From positions 1,178,001 to 1,242,000 of the forward strand of contig OZ244050.1 in NCBI GenBank assembly GCA_965215115.1: a stretch of DNA of 64,000 nt, given 5' to 3'. The notes under the pieces are model-generated. The model had not been told where the DNA came from. It was given only the letters and a program-made list of their open reading frames with translations, and made no database searches. The stretch is from CALDTK01 sp965215115 (GTDB lineage: Bacteria > Bacteroidota > Bacteroidia > Chitinophagales > Saprospiraceae). Positions 1 to 8,015 of the stretch are shown in pieces. Every line of letters starts with the position of its first letter. Positions within the stretch are counted from its first letter, which is position 1. The translations under genes and the position numbers were made by a program.

Positions 1-160
1 GCACGTCGATGGTGTCGCCGTTGACGTCGGTGCGGGGGGCGTCGTTGGAGATGCGCAGGGGCGGGGCGGCGGGTCCCTGCGTGGTGGTCTTCTGGGCCGC
101 GCAGCCGAAGGACGCGCACGTGACGAGCGCGAGCAACAGCGGGAGGTGGTTCGTGGGCAT
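1..160 (-). CDS. Lipoprotein N-terminus (partial, runs off the left edge)
   Basis: The reverse strand opens with ATG at 158-160 and reads MPTNHLPLLLALVTCASFGC followed by AAQKTTTQG. This is a short positively polar start, a hydrophobic stretch and a Cys at residue 20, so it looks like a lipoprotein or secretion signal. The frame stays open to base 1. Only about 53 residues are visible, ending in an Asp/Asn-rich stretch (RTDVNGDTIDV). This is too little to assign a family; an N-terminus of a secreted glycoside hydrolase would fit, but that is a guess. Confidence 0.6.
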   Translation of the reverse strand, partial: MPTNHLPLLLALVTCASFGCAAQKTTTQGPAAPPLRISNDAPRTDVNGDTIDV

Positions 161-210
161 GGTCGAAAGCTATGCCCCGCGCCACGGCCGGCTAGCCTGA
201 AGTGTCGCAT

Positions 211-327
211 CTAGCCCTCGATGAGCGTCGGGGCCATCAGCCGGATGAACAGGACCGACAGCGCGAGGACGAGGAGGACGAGGGCAGTGCCGACGAGGTA
301 GTCGCGGGTGACGTTGTTCTTCTGCAT
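211..327 (-). CDS. Small single-span membrane protein, 38 residues
   Basis: ATG at 325-327 opens a 38-codon frame ending in TAG. The product has a short polar N-terminus (MQKNNVTRDY), then one hydrophobic span (LVGTALVLLVLALSVLFIRL) and a short tail. The composition is what a real single-pass small membrane protein would show. There is no homology I can recognise. The gene lies between the lipoprotein start at 160 and the cytochrome gene on the other strand. Support is the composition only. Confidence 0.4.
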   Translation of the reverse strand: MQKNNVTRDYLVGTALVLLVLALSVLFIRLMAPTLIEG

Positions 328-433
328 GACGGCGAAGGTCGCGCGCAGACCTCGTTCGCGGAAGGGGCCCACGCGCCGCCCATTTTTACACTCCCCCGCC
401 CAACTACCCTGCCGCCGCTCGGTTAGGTGGGCA

Positions 434-1903
434 GTGATCCTGCGGACCTCCTTTTCCTACGCGCCGAATGTACTTCTAAATGTACTTCTCCTCGTGGTCC
501 TCGCCACCGTGTTGCCGGCCTGTCGCAAGACCGGGGCAATCTCGGTGGACGCCGCCCACAACACCGGGTGGAAGGCGAAAACGATCCCGGCCGCCGCGCA
601 GCAGTTGCAGGGCGACCCGGCGCGCGGCTTCGCGTACATCAAGCAGGGCGCCTACCTCGGGACGGGCCTCCCGGCCGAGGTCATCCGCGAGGTGATGGGC
701 CGGGACTCGGTGGCGTTCCTGCGGAAGTCGGGCCTGGTCACGCCACACGGCTTCGCGTACTTCGAGGCGCCCAACGGCGTCGAGGTCGCCAACGGGACCT
801 GCTTCACGTGTCACGCGGGCGCGGTGGCGGGCGACACGATCCTCGGGATCGGCAACTCGCTGGCGGACTACCGCGGCGGGATGCAGTTGGCCGGCAAACT
901 CCTCGAGGTGCGGATGCGGACCAAGTACGGTCGCGAGAGCCCGGAGTACCGGCAGTACGAAGACTTCGGGAAGTACTTCCGCGCCATGACCGAGGGCACC
1001 GAGACCGACCAGCCCGGCGTCAACCCGGCCGCCCGCATCGCCGAGACCATCATGCGGCACCGCGACCCGCAGACCCTCGAGTACACCGCCGCGCCCGCCT
1101 ACCCGATGGCGGACTACAACATCGGCACGGACACGCCGCCGCTGTGGAACGTCGCCAAGAAGAATGCCCTCTACTACACGGCCGTCGGGCGGGGGGACTT
1201 CACGAAGCTGCTGTTTCAGGCGTCCGTGCTCGGGATTCCGGATTCGGCCGCGGCGCGCAGGGCGCAAGGGGCTTTCGTCGACGTGCTGGCCTGGTGCCGC
1301 GAGTTAGAACCACCGAAGTATACGGGGCAGGTAGATCCGGTTTTGGCGAAAGCCGGAAAGCTCGTCTTCGACGACAACTGCTCGTCGTGCCACGGCAACT
1401 ACGGCGCGATCGGCGGGGACAGATCGGACGATACTTACCCAAATAAAGTCTTCAGCGTGGACGCCGTACGGACGGACGCGCTGTACGCCAGTTACGCCGT
1501 CACGAGCGGGATCACGGATTGGTACAATCGAAGCTGGTTTGCGACGAGTTATCCGCGGTCGAGCTTCGAGCCGGAGGCCGGGTACATCGCCCCGCCGCTG
1601 GACGGTATCTGGGCCACGGCGCCGTACCTACACAACGGCAGCGTGCCGACGATCATGGACTTACTAAATAGCTACGACCGCCCCGCGTACTGGGCGCGGT
1701 ATTCGCCTTCCGGCAAAACCGTCAGTGGCGCCGCCGACGAGTACGACCACGAAAAGTTGGGCTGGAAGTACGCGACGGACAAGCGCGGGAAGCGCGTCTA
1801 CGACACGACGAAGCCCGGGTACGGCAACGGCGGGCACACGTACGGTGACCACTTGGATGACGCGCAGCGGCGGGCGGTGGTGGAGTATCTGAAGACGTTG
1901 TAA
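434..1903 (+). CDS. Di-haem c-type cytochrome (RoxA/MauG-like)
   Basis: Exported electron-transfer or oxidase-type protein. Two CXXCH haem sites are visible: CFTCH in the first third and CSSCH in the second half. Each is followed by the spacing seen in di-haem cytochrome c peroxidase and rubber-oxygenase-type proteins. The motif APYLHNGSVPT near the C-terminus is typical of that superfamily. I place the start at GTG 434, because the frame upstream (open from ATG 308) is basic low-complexity sequence. From GTG the protein begins with a hydrophobic signal (NVLLNVLLLVVLATVLPAC) ending in a lipobox-like Cys. A copy of the dispersed TTTT-hairpin motif (1340-1353) lies just before the second haem site and encodes VLAKAG. 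The substrate is unknown. Confidence 0.75.
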   Translation: MILRTSFSYAPNVLLNVLLLVVLATVLPACRKTGAISVDAAHNTGWKAKTIPAAAQQLQGDPARGFAYIKQGAYLGTGLPAEVIREVMGRDSVAFLRKSGLVTPHGFAYFEAPNGVEVANGTCFTCHAGAVAGDTILGIGNSLADYRGGMQLAGKLLEVRMRTKYGRESPEYRQYEDFGKYFRAMTEGTETDQPGVNPAARIAETIMRHRDPQTLEYTAAPAYPMADYNIGTDTPPLWNVAKKNALYYTAVGRGDFTKLLFQASVLGIPDSAAARRAQGAFVDVLAWCRELEPPKYTGQVDPVLAKAGKLVFDDNCSSCHGNYGAIGGDRSDDTYPNKVFSVDAVRTDALYASYAVTSGITDWYNRSWFATSYPRSSFEPEAGYIAPPLDGIWATAPYLHNGSVPTIMDLLNSYDRPAYWARYSPSGKTVSGAADEYDHEKLGWKYATDKRGKRVYDTTKPGYGNGGHTYGDHLDDAQRRAVVEYLKTL

Positions 1904-1907
1904 TACT

Positions 1908-2036
1908 GTATCTCGCGGTAGGTCACTACCGATAGCGCGATACTGCCGGTGGCTAATTCGACCCTCCTACGCACGCGTTGATTAGGCGTTGGCGCAACCG
2001 CATCGGAAATGATATTAGTGTCAAGTAAGATAACGC
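1908..2036 (-). pseudogene. vapC-like PIN toxin, N-terminal fragment
   Basis: Read on the reverse strand, this stretch gives LLDTNIISDAVAPTPNQ and then ELATGSIALSVVTY. That is nearly the N-terminal 45 residues of the PIN protein at 5074-5494, and the DNA is closely similar to 5370-5490. It carries a +1 shift near the start (CTTACTTGAC against TTACTCGAC) and stops abruptly at about 1910. It is a decayed duplicate of the local vapC and not expressed as a toxin. It lies directly beside a transposase fragment, which may explain how it moved. Confidence 0.75.
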
Positions 2037-2071
2037 GTTAAGCCGTTCGGCGCTAGACCTTTACCCCGCCG

Positions 2072-2248
2072 ATGACCATCGCCGACCTCACCGCCACGCT
2101 GCACGAACTCTCCGGTGAGGTCACCGCCCTCCGGCAGCGCGTCCGTGACCTCGAGGCCGCCCTGGCCGAGCGCGACGCCGTCATCGCCGCCGGGCGCGCG
2201 CGCATTGCCGAGCTCGAGGCCCAGATCTACTGTGGGGGGAGTAGCTGA
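2072..2248 (+). pseudogene. IS66-type transposase, N-terminal coiled-coil fragment (58 aa)
   Basis: ATG 2072 opens a 58-codon frame. The product is a leucine-zipper-like helix with heptads of Leu and many Glu/Arg (LRQRVRDLEAALAERD, then RIAELEAQI). This matches the leader helix of IS66-family TnpC transposases, which is normally followed by a zinc site and DDE domain. Here the frame ends at TGA straight after the helix and nothing like the catalytic domain follows. I read it as a remnant. It could also be a free small coiled-coil protein. Confidence 0.5.
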
Positions 2249-2361
2249 AGGGACCTGAATAGTTACTCACCAAGAGCGGCAAAAGCTCAACAGACCGTTG
2301 CTGATAGTCAATGCGTAAATATGCTAGGATCGACTGTTCAAGACAGCTTTAACCCCAACCG

Positions 2362-2369
2362 TATCTTCG
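2362..2369 (+). promoter_or_regulatory. -7 element TATCTTCG before the 2389 lipoprotein
   Basis: TATCTTCG fits the Bacteroidota -7 consensus TAnnTTTG with one change and sits 19 bases before ATG 2389. The same octamer occurs before the tRNA-Met gene at 41214. I see no clear -33 TTG at the usual spacing. Confidence 0.45.
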
Positions 2370-2388
2370 CCTCTGATATCTCTAGTCT

Positions 2389-4377
2389 ATGCTCCACTCT
2401 GCCTTCCGCTCCGCGACGTTCTGCGCTGGCCTCGCGCTGGCGCTCACCAGTTTTGTCGCGTGCCTACCGGACGATACCGACGACGAAAACGCCGATGGCC
2501 CACAGGACGCCATCCAGGTGCTCGTTTTGTGGGCCGACGGTCGCCCGGCTGCCGGCGCGACAGCGACACTCCGCTCCACAGGAGCCGAAGCCCTAGCCGA
2601 CGAGTTCGGGAGAGTCGGCTTCGCGGGCACCGCGGGACAAACCATCACCGTCGATGTGACTTCCGAGGGCCGGGTCGGGCGCCGCGAGATTTATGTTCTC
2701 TCTTCGCCCGAACCCGTTTCCATCTACCTCGCGGGCGACCCACCACCCCGGCCACCCGATCCCGAAGGCTCCCCGGAGCTCGTCCTCGAGTCCCCCGAGG
2801 CTGGACTAGCCCTCTTCAGCGATGGCGAAGTAAAGCTCGTCGTCCGGGTGATCGACGATTCCCCGCCCGCCGGCGTCGCCATAGAGTGGTCTACGCCCGA
2901 GGGAAAGGTACTTCGCAGCGGCTTCGCCGGGTCGAATGGCCTCGATGAGCTTACCACAGAGTTCTCACGGGGGGCACGGGTTGTCGTGGTCCGCGCCACC
3001 GACGCGTCGGGACAATCGGCTACGCGCCGCTTCGCCCTCGAAATCGGGAGCCAGCCCGAAATGGCCATCTCGGTAAAGGACGTCGAGGGGGGGCGGCGCG
3101 TGTCTTGGTCGCGGTACCTCGGACCGACTGCGGCCTTCGACGGCTACCATATCGAGCGCAACCTAGAGCCTTGGGGCGACGCTCACACCGCCGCAGAGTG
3201 GCGTCCGGTAGCCTCCGTCAACGACATCGCGGCATACTCCTTCCTCGACACCTTTCCCGATCCCCTGACGGCAGGGGGCTTCTACCGCGTGCGCGCGCCA
3301 AGTCTCGCCGGCCAGTACTCTGGCATCGTGGCGTTCGATTCGGCACCCCTCGCGATGCCGCTCGACTTCTCCCCCCGCCAGCTCCTCGCACACCCCGGCG
3401 ACCCTTGTCTCGTCTATCTCCTCGGGTGGGAGCGGGGAGCGTTCGATCGGCGCTACCGGGGTCGAGTAGACCTTTACAACTTGGCGCAAGCGCGCACCGT
3501 CGCCTCTGCCTCCATCCCTGCGGAAATCGGGTACGCGTCTATAGCCGACCTTGGCGAAGGGCTGGAATTGTTCGTTCCGAGTGACACGGGACGCGTGTTC
3601 GTCTTCGCGGCTGCCGACCTCTCCGAGCGGGAGGGCTTCGCGCAGGTCAATAAGATGGGTCGCGCCGCGATAGCCTTCGAGGGCGCGCGCCCCGGGGAGG
3701 GCTTCGTGGTCTTATCAACGCAGAAACAGTATAGTACCGAGTCCAACATACACACGCACGATCGCGGCGGCCGACCCATCGACCGACAGTTTCTGCCGAT
3801 ACTAAGCTATCCCGACCTCCGCCGTCTGCCGGGACGACTGGCAGTGATGGCGTTCGAGACAGGGAGGTCTGGCGCACGGGCGGCCTACATCGAGCTTGCC
3901 CCCGGAGGCCGCTTCGGGGAGGTGTCCTTGCAAGATTTTCGCGACCGCTTTGCATTCGACGGACGCACCACGGCAATCTCGCCCGATGGTCGTCGGCTCG
4001 TGACCGGTGCGCGGGTCGTCGGATCGCCAGATGCGGGCTTTGCGTTGGACTTCGACATCGGGCCACCGGTGGCTCGTGGGACTGACCGTGTCGATCTACC
4101 GGGCTACCCGCTCCACCGCCTCGCCTTCGCCGCCGATGGCGCCCGCGTCTACGCGGCTGGCGGGGAAGAGCCACGGTATAACGAGTCTATCCGTCCGAGC
4201 TACGTGCGGCTATCCTTCCCCGGCTTGGCCTCGGAGGGCAATTCGTTATCCCGCGGCTACATCACCGAGATGACCCGGCTTGCCGATGGCCGATTGTTGT
4301 CTGTTCAGGTGAAGGAGTATCCCTACAGTGGGTTCTACTTCGGGGGGCCGCGTGCGGGACTCATCTTCCTGGAGTAG
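2389..4377 (+). CDS. Large lipoprotein with Ig/fibronectin-like and propeller-like regions
   Basis: 662 residues. The N-terminus (MLHSAFRSATFCAGLALALTSFVAC) is a lipoprotein signal with Cys at residue 25, followed by an acidic linker (DDTDDENADG) that favours surface export in this phylum. Residues of about 40-120 resemble a carboxypeptidase-regulatory or Ig-like beta domain, and residues 130-220 a second Ig-like domain. Around residues 225-310 a fibronectin-type segment is visible (WSRYLGPTAAFDGYHIERN). The remaining 350 residues contain repeated strand patterns with ISPDGRRL and LAFAADGARVYAAG, as in WD/YVTN-type beta-propellers. No catalytic residues are recognised. Role unknown; probably a surface binding protein. 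Confidence 0.65.
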   Translation: MLHSAFRSATFCAGLALALTSFVACLPDDTDDENADGPQDAIQVLVLWADGRPAAGATATLRSTGAEALADEFGRVGFAGTAGQTITVDVTSEGRVGRREIYVLSSPEPVSIYLAGDPPPRPPDPEGSPELVLESPEAGLALFSDGEVKLVVRVIDDSPPAGVAIEWSTPEGKVLRSGFAGSNGLDELTTEFSRGARVVVVRATDASGQSATRRFALEIGSQPEMAISVKDVEGGRRVSWSRYLGPTAAFDGYHIERNLEPWGDAHTAAEWRPVASVNDIAAYSFLDTFPDPLTAGGFYRVRAPSLAGQYSGIVAFDSAPLAMPLDFSPRQLLAHPGDPCLVYLLGWERGAFDRRYRGRVDLYNLAQARTVASASIPAEIGYASIADLGEGLELFVPSDTGRVFVFAAADLSEREGFAQVNKMGRAAIAFEGARPGEGFVVLSTQKQYSTESNIHTHDRGGRPIDRQFLPILSYPDLRRLPGRLAVMAFETGRSGARAAYIELAPGGRFGEVSLQDFRDRFAFDGRTTAISPDGRRLVTGARVVGSPDAGFALDFDIGPPVARGTDRVDLPGYPLHRLAFAADGARVYAAGGEEPRYNESIRPSYVRLSFPGLASEGNSLSRGYITEMTRLADGRLLSVQVKEYPYSGFYFGGPRAGLIFLE

Positions 4378-4514
4378 TGGCGTTCACGACGGCTGTGTGG
4401 TAGCCTCTCTAGCAATTGACTCCCGCGCGTCCGCGCGGTTCGCCCGGCTCTCCCAACCGCCGCGCAGAAACGCGGGAGCCCCCAAATGCGTGGGCGCCAC
4501 ACTACCATCCCCGC

Positions 4515-4823
4515 ATGCTCCTCTATTGGCCCCAATGCGGCATGTCCCACAGCTACGTCTGCGACACCCCAGTCCACATCGTCTACCGACTCCGGGGCTG
4601 CCTGCCCGTCGGTCCGCTTCGAAAGCTTTCGGAGGATTTGCAATTACAGTTAAAAGACGTGAGGAGGCTCGGCATGGTAAGTAGTACCATGCTCGATGAG
4701 CAACTCGACGAATATCAGATGCACTACGATGCGCTGCTCGACAGCTCAACCGGAAGCGCCGTGGTCACATCAACGTTGACCCTGAACGTCCCGCCCGCGT
4801 TGGCACCGAATTGCCGGTCGTAA
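4515..4823 (+). pseudogene. RAYT-like (REP-associated tyrosine transposase) fragment
   Basis: From ATG 4515 the frame reads MLLYWPQCGMSHSY and then HIVYRLRGCLPVGPLRKL, followed by a charged helix (DEQLDEYQMHYDALLDSSTG). Family knowledge: TnpA_REP proteins begin with a segment ending in a conserved R-L-x-G-S-L-P and a helix of this type, before the HUH and Tyr motifs. Here the frame diverges and stops after about 100 residues, and no HUH motif or catalytic Tyr follows. It is probably a dead transposase remnant. If the call is right, it is relevant to the REP-like hairpins in this window. Confidence 0.45.
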
Positions 4824-4861
4824 ACCTCGCGTATCCCCGAACTTAGCGGCGGATGTCGGGC

Positions 4862-5040
4862 GACCATCTGGTCTGGCGGATTCCCTCCGCCTCACCCCCG
4901 GCGCCATCTACGACGCCCTCCACTTCGCCGCCGCGGAGCGCCTCGGCGCTACCGAACTCTGGACCTTCAGCGAGAGCCACTTCCGGCGCTTCGAGCCGCT
5001 GACAGCGGTGAGGATCGTGGTGCCGGATACGGTGCGCTAG
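4862..5040 (+). pseudogene. PIN-domain protein, C-terminal fragment
   Basis: In one plus-strand frame without a start codon the sequence reads IYDALHFAAAERLGATELWT and then FSESHFRRF, ending at TAG 5040. The DALHxAAAxRLGATxLxTF pattern is the C-terminal half of PIN-domain VapC-type RNases, including the conserved acidic residue. The N-terminal half is missing; the upstream DNA belongs to the RAYT-like fragment. It is a second, unrelated PIN remnant beside the vapC on the other strand. Confidence 0.6.
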
Positions 5041-5073
5041 GGCGCCTTGCGGCAAAACGACAGGCGCCGACGC

Positions 5074-5494
5074 CTACCCTTCGAACCGTTCTCGATCCGC
5101 AGGCCCTCGTAACCGTCGAAATCGGCGATGTTGCGGGTGACGAGCGTCGGGTCCCGGGTCACGGCCGTGGCGGCGATGAGGCCGTCCGTGAGTGGGGGGG
5201 TTAGACCAGAGCAGCCGTCCCGAGCTTCGCACGTTGCGTAGCGAGCCAGTCCGCCGCCTCACGGTCCAAGTCTACTATGGTCACCATCGGGAAAACATCT
5301 TCGTCGTAGTACCGCCGCAAGATTTCCCTCCGCCGCCCGCCTGGCAGCATTCGTACACCAAAGAGAATTTCGTGGTAGGTCACTACCGATAGCGCGATAC
5401 TGCCGGTGGCTAATTCGATCCTCCTTTGCACACGCTGATTAGGAGCTGGCGCGGCCGGATCGGAAATCGTGTTGGTGTCGAGTAAGTAGCGCAA
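5074..5494 (-). pseudogene. vapC-like PIN toxin, frameshifted
   Basis: TTG at 5492-5494 starts a frame with the PIN N-terminus (RYLLDTNTISD) and the central Glu helix (VVTYHEILFG), ending prematurely at 5201 after LGTAALV. The missing C-terminal part continues in another frame: LTDGLIAATAVTRDPTLVTR then NIADFDGYEGL, ending at TAG 5074-5076. The length 5074-5494 is one base more than a multiple of three, so a single-base insertion near 5222 (GGGACGG) explains the break. A run of seven Gs lies close by at 5194-5200. The toxin is probably inactive unless the shift is a sequencing error. It lies 11 bases downstream of the putative antitoxin gene. Confidence 0.7.
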
Positions 5495-5505
5495 GCTTTG
5501 CTCGA

Positions 5506-5823
5506 TTATCGAAATGACACTGAACGCGGCGTCGACCTATCGCGCAAGTTCCCGAATGCCGACTCCCACTCCTCCTGCGTGAACCAGTCGTCCCCACGCT
5601 CCCTCAGCCAAGCCTCGTAGCGGTTTCGCCAGGCTAAGCCGGCCGCTGGTACTTCCCCCTCTTCTCCGCCATGTACTTCGGGCAGTAGCTTCGTGTCCTG
5701 CTTGGCGCGGGCTATAGCCACAGCCGCCGGCTCCTTCACGTGCGCCGCCGCGTACTCGGCCACGCGCCGCCTGTCCCCCTCCGGCAGGGCATCGATGAGC
5801 GGGAGCAGATCTTCGTAGGTCAT
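5506..5823 (-). CDS. Putative antitoxin partner of the frameshifted vapC (105 aa)
   Basis: A 105-residue acidic/basic protein starting at ATG 5823 (MTYEDLLPLIDALPEGDRRR). The N-terminal helices resemble the short all-helical starts of VapB-type or uncharacterised antitoxins. The C-terminal third (WRNRYEAWLRERGDDWFTQE) could wrap a toxin. It is followed 11 bases later by the PIN gene, the normal antitoxin-toxin order. A TATCTTCA element at 5852-5859 may be its -7 box. I do not recognise a named family; the role rests on gene order. Confidence 0.5.
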   Translation of the reverse strand: MTYEDLLPLIDALPEGDRRRVAEYAAAHVKEPAAVAIARAKQDTKLLPEVHGGEEGEVPAAGLAWRNRYEAWLRERGDDWFTQEEWESAFGNLRDRSTPRSVSFR

Positions 5824-5895
5824 GGTCGAGCTAGATTTGGTGAGCGGCCGCTGAAGATACGCCCGAAGTGCGACAAGCTGTTTTGCCGCAAGGCG

Positions 5896-7656
5896 CTACC
5901 TGGCCGCCTCGATGTACGCCTCGATCTGCTCCGCCAGCACCGGCAGCGGCACCGAACCATTCTGCAGCACCGCCCGGTGGAAGGCCCGGATGTCGAACCG
6001 GTCCCCGAGCTGCGCCTCGGCCCGCGCGCGCAGCCGCTTGATCTCCAACTCGCCGATCTTGTAGCTCAGCGCCTGCCCCGGCCACCCGATGTAGCGGTCG
6101 ATCTCGGTGCGGCACTCGTGCAGCGAGAGGGCCGTATTCTCGGACAGGTACGCCAGCGCCCGCGCGCGGCTCCAACCCCCGGCGTGGATCCCGCTGTCGA
6201 CCACGAGGCGGCACGCGCGCCACATCTCGTAGGTGTAGCGCCCGAACAGTTCGTAGGCCGTCTCGTACATCCCCATCTCCTCGCCGAGGTACTCGCTGTA
6301 CAGGCCCCAACCCTCCCCGAAGGCACTGATGTAGTAGTCGGTCCGGAACTTCGGCAGGCCCTCGATCTCGGCCGCGAGCGAGGTCTGGAGGTGGTGCCCG
6401 GGCACGGCCTCGTGGAGCGTGAGCGCGGGCAGGGTGTAGAGCGTACGACTCGGCAGATCGTAGGTGTTGACCCAGTAGATACCCGCGCGATTCTGCGAAC
6501 GCGACCCACCGACGTAGCGCCCCGTCGTGTACGTCGGCGCGATGCCCGCCGGCACCGGCTCCACGGTGAAGGGCAGGCTATACAGCGGCGCGAAGTACTT
6601 CGGCAGCTGCCCCTCGGCCCGCTTGCTGATCCAGGCGGCGCGCCGCAGCAGCTCCTCGGGCGTCGTGGCGAAGAACTGCGGATCGGTGCGTAGGAAGGCC
6701 AGGAAGTCCGCGAAGCTCCCCTCAAAGCCGACCGCCGCGATAATGCTATCCATCGACGCCCGGATGCGCGCCACCTCCCGCAGGCCGATCGCGTGCACGG
6801 AGTCGGCCGACAGCGGCAGCGTGGTGTAGTGGCGCACGCGGTTCTCGTAGTAGGCCCGCCCGCCGGGCAGGGTCCCGATGCCGGGCTGTTCGGGCGAGGC
6901 TACCAGGTAGTCGCCGGCCACGAACTCCCGCAGCTCCCCGTAGGTCGCATTCACCTCCCCGATCACCATCCGCGCGTTGGCCAGGAGTCGGGTTTTCTCG
7001 CTTTCGCTAAAACCTGCCGGCAGTCCTTCGAACGGTTCGTAGAGGGGCGAATCCTCGACCGCGTCTACGTCCCAGGTTTTGAGCAGTTCGAGCGTGTTGC
7101 GGACCACTGGCTGCGGGGCAATGATGCCTTCCGCGAGGCCCTGGCGCAGGAGGGTCATGTTTTGCCGCAAGGCGCCTACGTACTCCGGCAACCAAGCCAG
7201 GTAAGCCTCGAAATCCGCCACCGTATTGAAGGGCAAGCGATGGAGGCTGTACGAGAGTCTGTTGTAAAACCCGCCTTCCGCATTGAAGGGGATCAAATGC
7301 ATCCGGTAGCGCACCTCGTCGACCTCGTCGCGGAGTTTGATGCGCATCACCTCGCGCGAGACCCGCTCCTGGCGCGAGAGACCGGCCTCGGGGATGGCGT
7401 CGAGCTGAGCCAGGAGAGCCGCCGCACTGTCGGCCTGCGCTTGCATAAGTTCATCGGTGACGGGCCGCCACGCGCCGACGGGGTGCTTACCGCGCCCGAG
7501 GCTGTCCTGCGCGCCCCAGCCGCGGCCCTCGACGGTCTCGAAGAGCTGCGACAGCTGCTTAGCGGCAGCCTTTGGGTTGGTGGTCCGCTGCGGGGCCGTC
7601 TGGGCGGCGAGGGCCAGCGGGAGGAGGAGACCGAGGACGAGCGTGGCCTTTTGCAT
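5896..7656 (-). CDS. DUF885-family secreted metallopeptidase-like protein
   Basis: 586 residues from ATG 7656, chosen because it begins a clean signal peptide (MQKATLVLGLLLPLALAAQ). The upstream frame to 7710 is repeat-derived. The C-terminal half carries HEAVPGHHLQ, the signature of DUF885 proteins, a predicted zinc peptidase family with a gluzincin-like HExxx(x)H-type site. The length agrees with the family (about 580-600). Expected in the periplasm or outer membrane. Two copies of the dispersed hairpin motif lie inside (7159, and a weaker one near 7003). The tandem repeat block starts just upstream. Confidence 0.85.
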   Translation of the reverse strand: MQKATLVLGLLLPLALAAQTAPQRTTNPKAAAKQLSQLFETVEGRGWGAQDSLGRGKHPVGAWRPVTDELMQAQADSAAALLAQLDAIPEAGLSRQERVSREVMRIKLRDEVDEVRYRMHLIPFNAEGGFYNRLSYSLHRLPFNTVADFEAYLAWLPEYVGALRQNMTLLRQGLAEGIIAPQPVVRNTLELLKTWDVDAVEDSPLYEPFEGLPAGFSESEKTRLLANARMVIGEVNATYGELREFVAGDYLVASPEQPGIGTLPGGRAYYENRVRHYTTLPLSADSVHAIGLREVARIRASMDSIIAAVGFEGSFADFLAFLRTDPQFFATTPEELLRRAAWISKRAEGQLPKYFAPLYSLPFTVEPVPAGIAPTYTTGRYVGGSRSQNRAGIYWVNTYDLPSRTLYTLPALTLHEAVPGHHLQTSLAAEIEGLPKFRTDYYISAFGEGWGLYSEYLGEEMGMYETAYELFGRYTYEMWRACRLVVDSGIHAGGWSRARALAYLSENTALSLHECRTEIDRYIGWPGQALSYKIGELEIKRLRARAEAQLGDRFDIRAFHRAVLQNGSVPLPVLAEQIEAYIEAAR

Positions 7657-7681
7657 GGTGGGAATGTAGGTACCCCAGGCG

Positions 7682-8015
7682 GTGTTAGACGAGCTCTGCT
7701 CGCACCGCATACCGCCTGAGGGGGCCTTGGGCGTGCGAGCAGAGCTCGTCTAACACGCCCCTCGCACCGCATACGCCTGAGGGGGCCGTGGGCGTGCGAG
7801 CAGAGCTCGTCTAACACGCCCCTCGCACCGCATACCGCCTGAGGGGGCCGTGGGCGTGCGAGCAGAGCTCGTCTAACACGCCCCTCGCACCGCATACGCC
7901 TGAGGGGGCCGTGGGCGGTGTTAGAGCGTGCGAGCAGAGCTCGTCTAACACGCCCCTCGCACCGCATACGCCTGAAGGGGGCCGTGGGCGTGCGAGCAGA
8001 GCTCGTCTAACACGC
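7682..8015. repeat. Tandem 61-62 bp hairpin repeats (five direct, one inverted copy)
   Basis: The core GCGAGCAGAGCTCGTCTAAC recurs with unit starts near 7734, 7795, 7857, 7929 and 7991 (spacings 61, 62, 72, 62). An inverted copy lies at 7682-7712. Each unit folds: outer stem GGGCGT/ACGCCC, inner stem GCGAGC/GCTCGT around AGA, and a one-sided bulge CTAAC. This is the same architecture as the bulged hairpins at 16265, 23723, 41007 and 50993. The last unit contains the stop codon of the neighbouring pseudouridine synthase gene. There are no genes here; copies of the array probably also act as a transcription barrier. Confidence 0.85.

Noticed and set aside
7682..8015. Possible CRISPR array at the tandem repeats
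   Set aside because: Units are contiguous 61-62 bp repeats without unique spacers, and there are no cas genes in the window.
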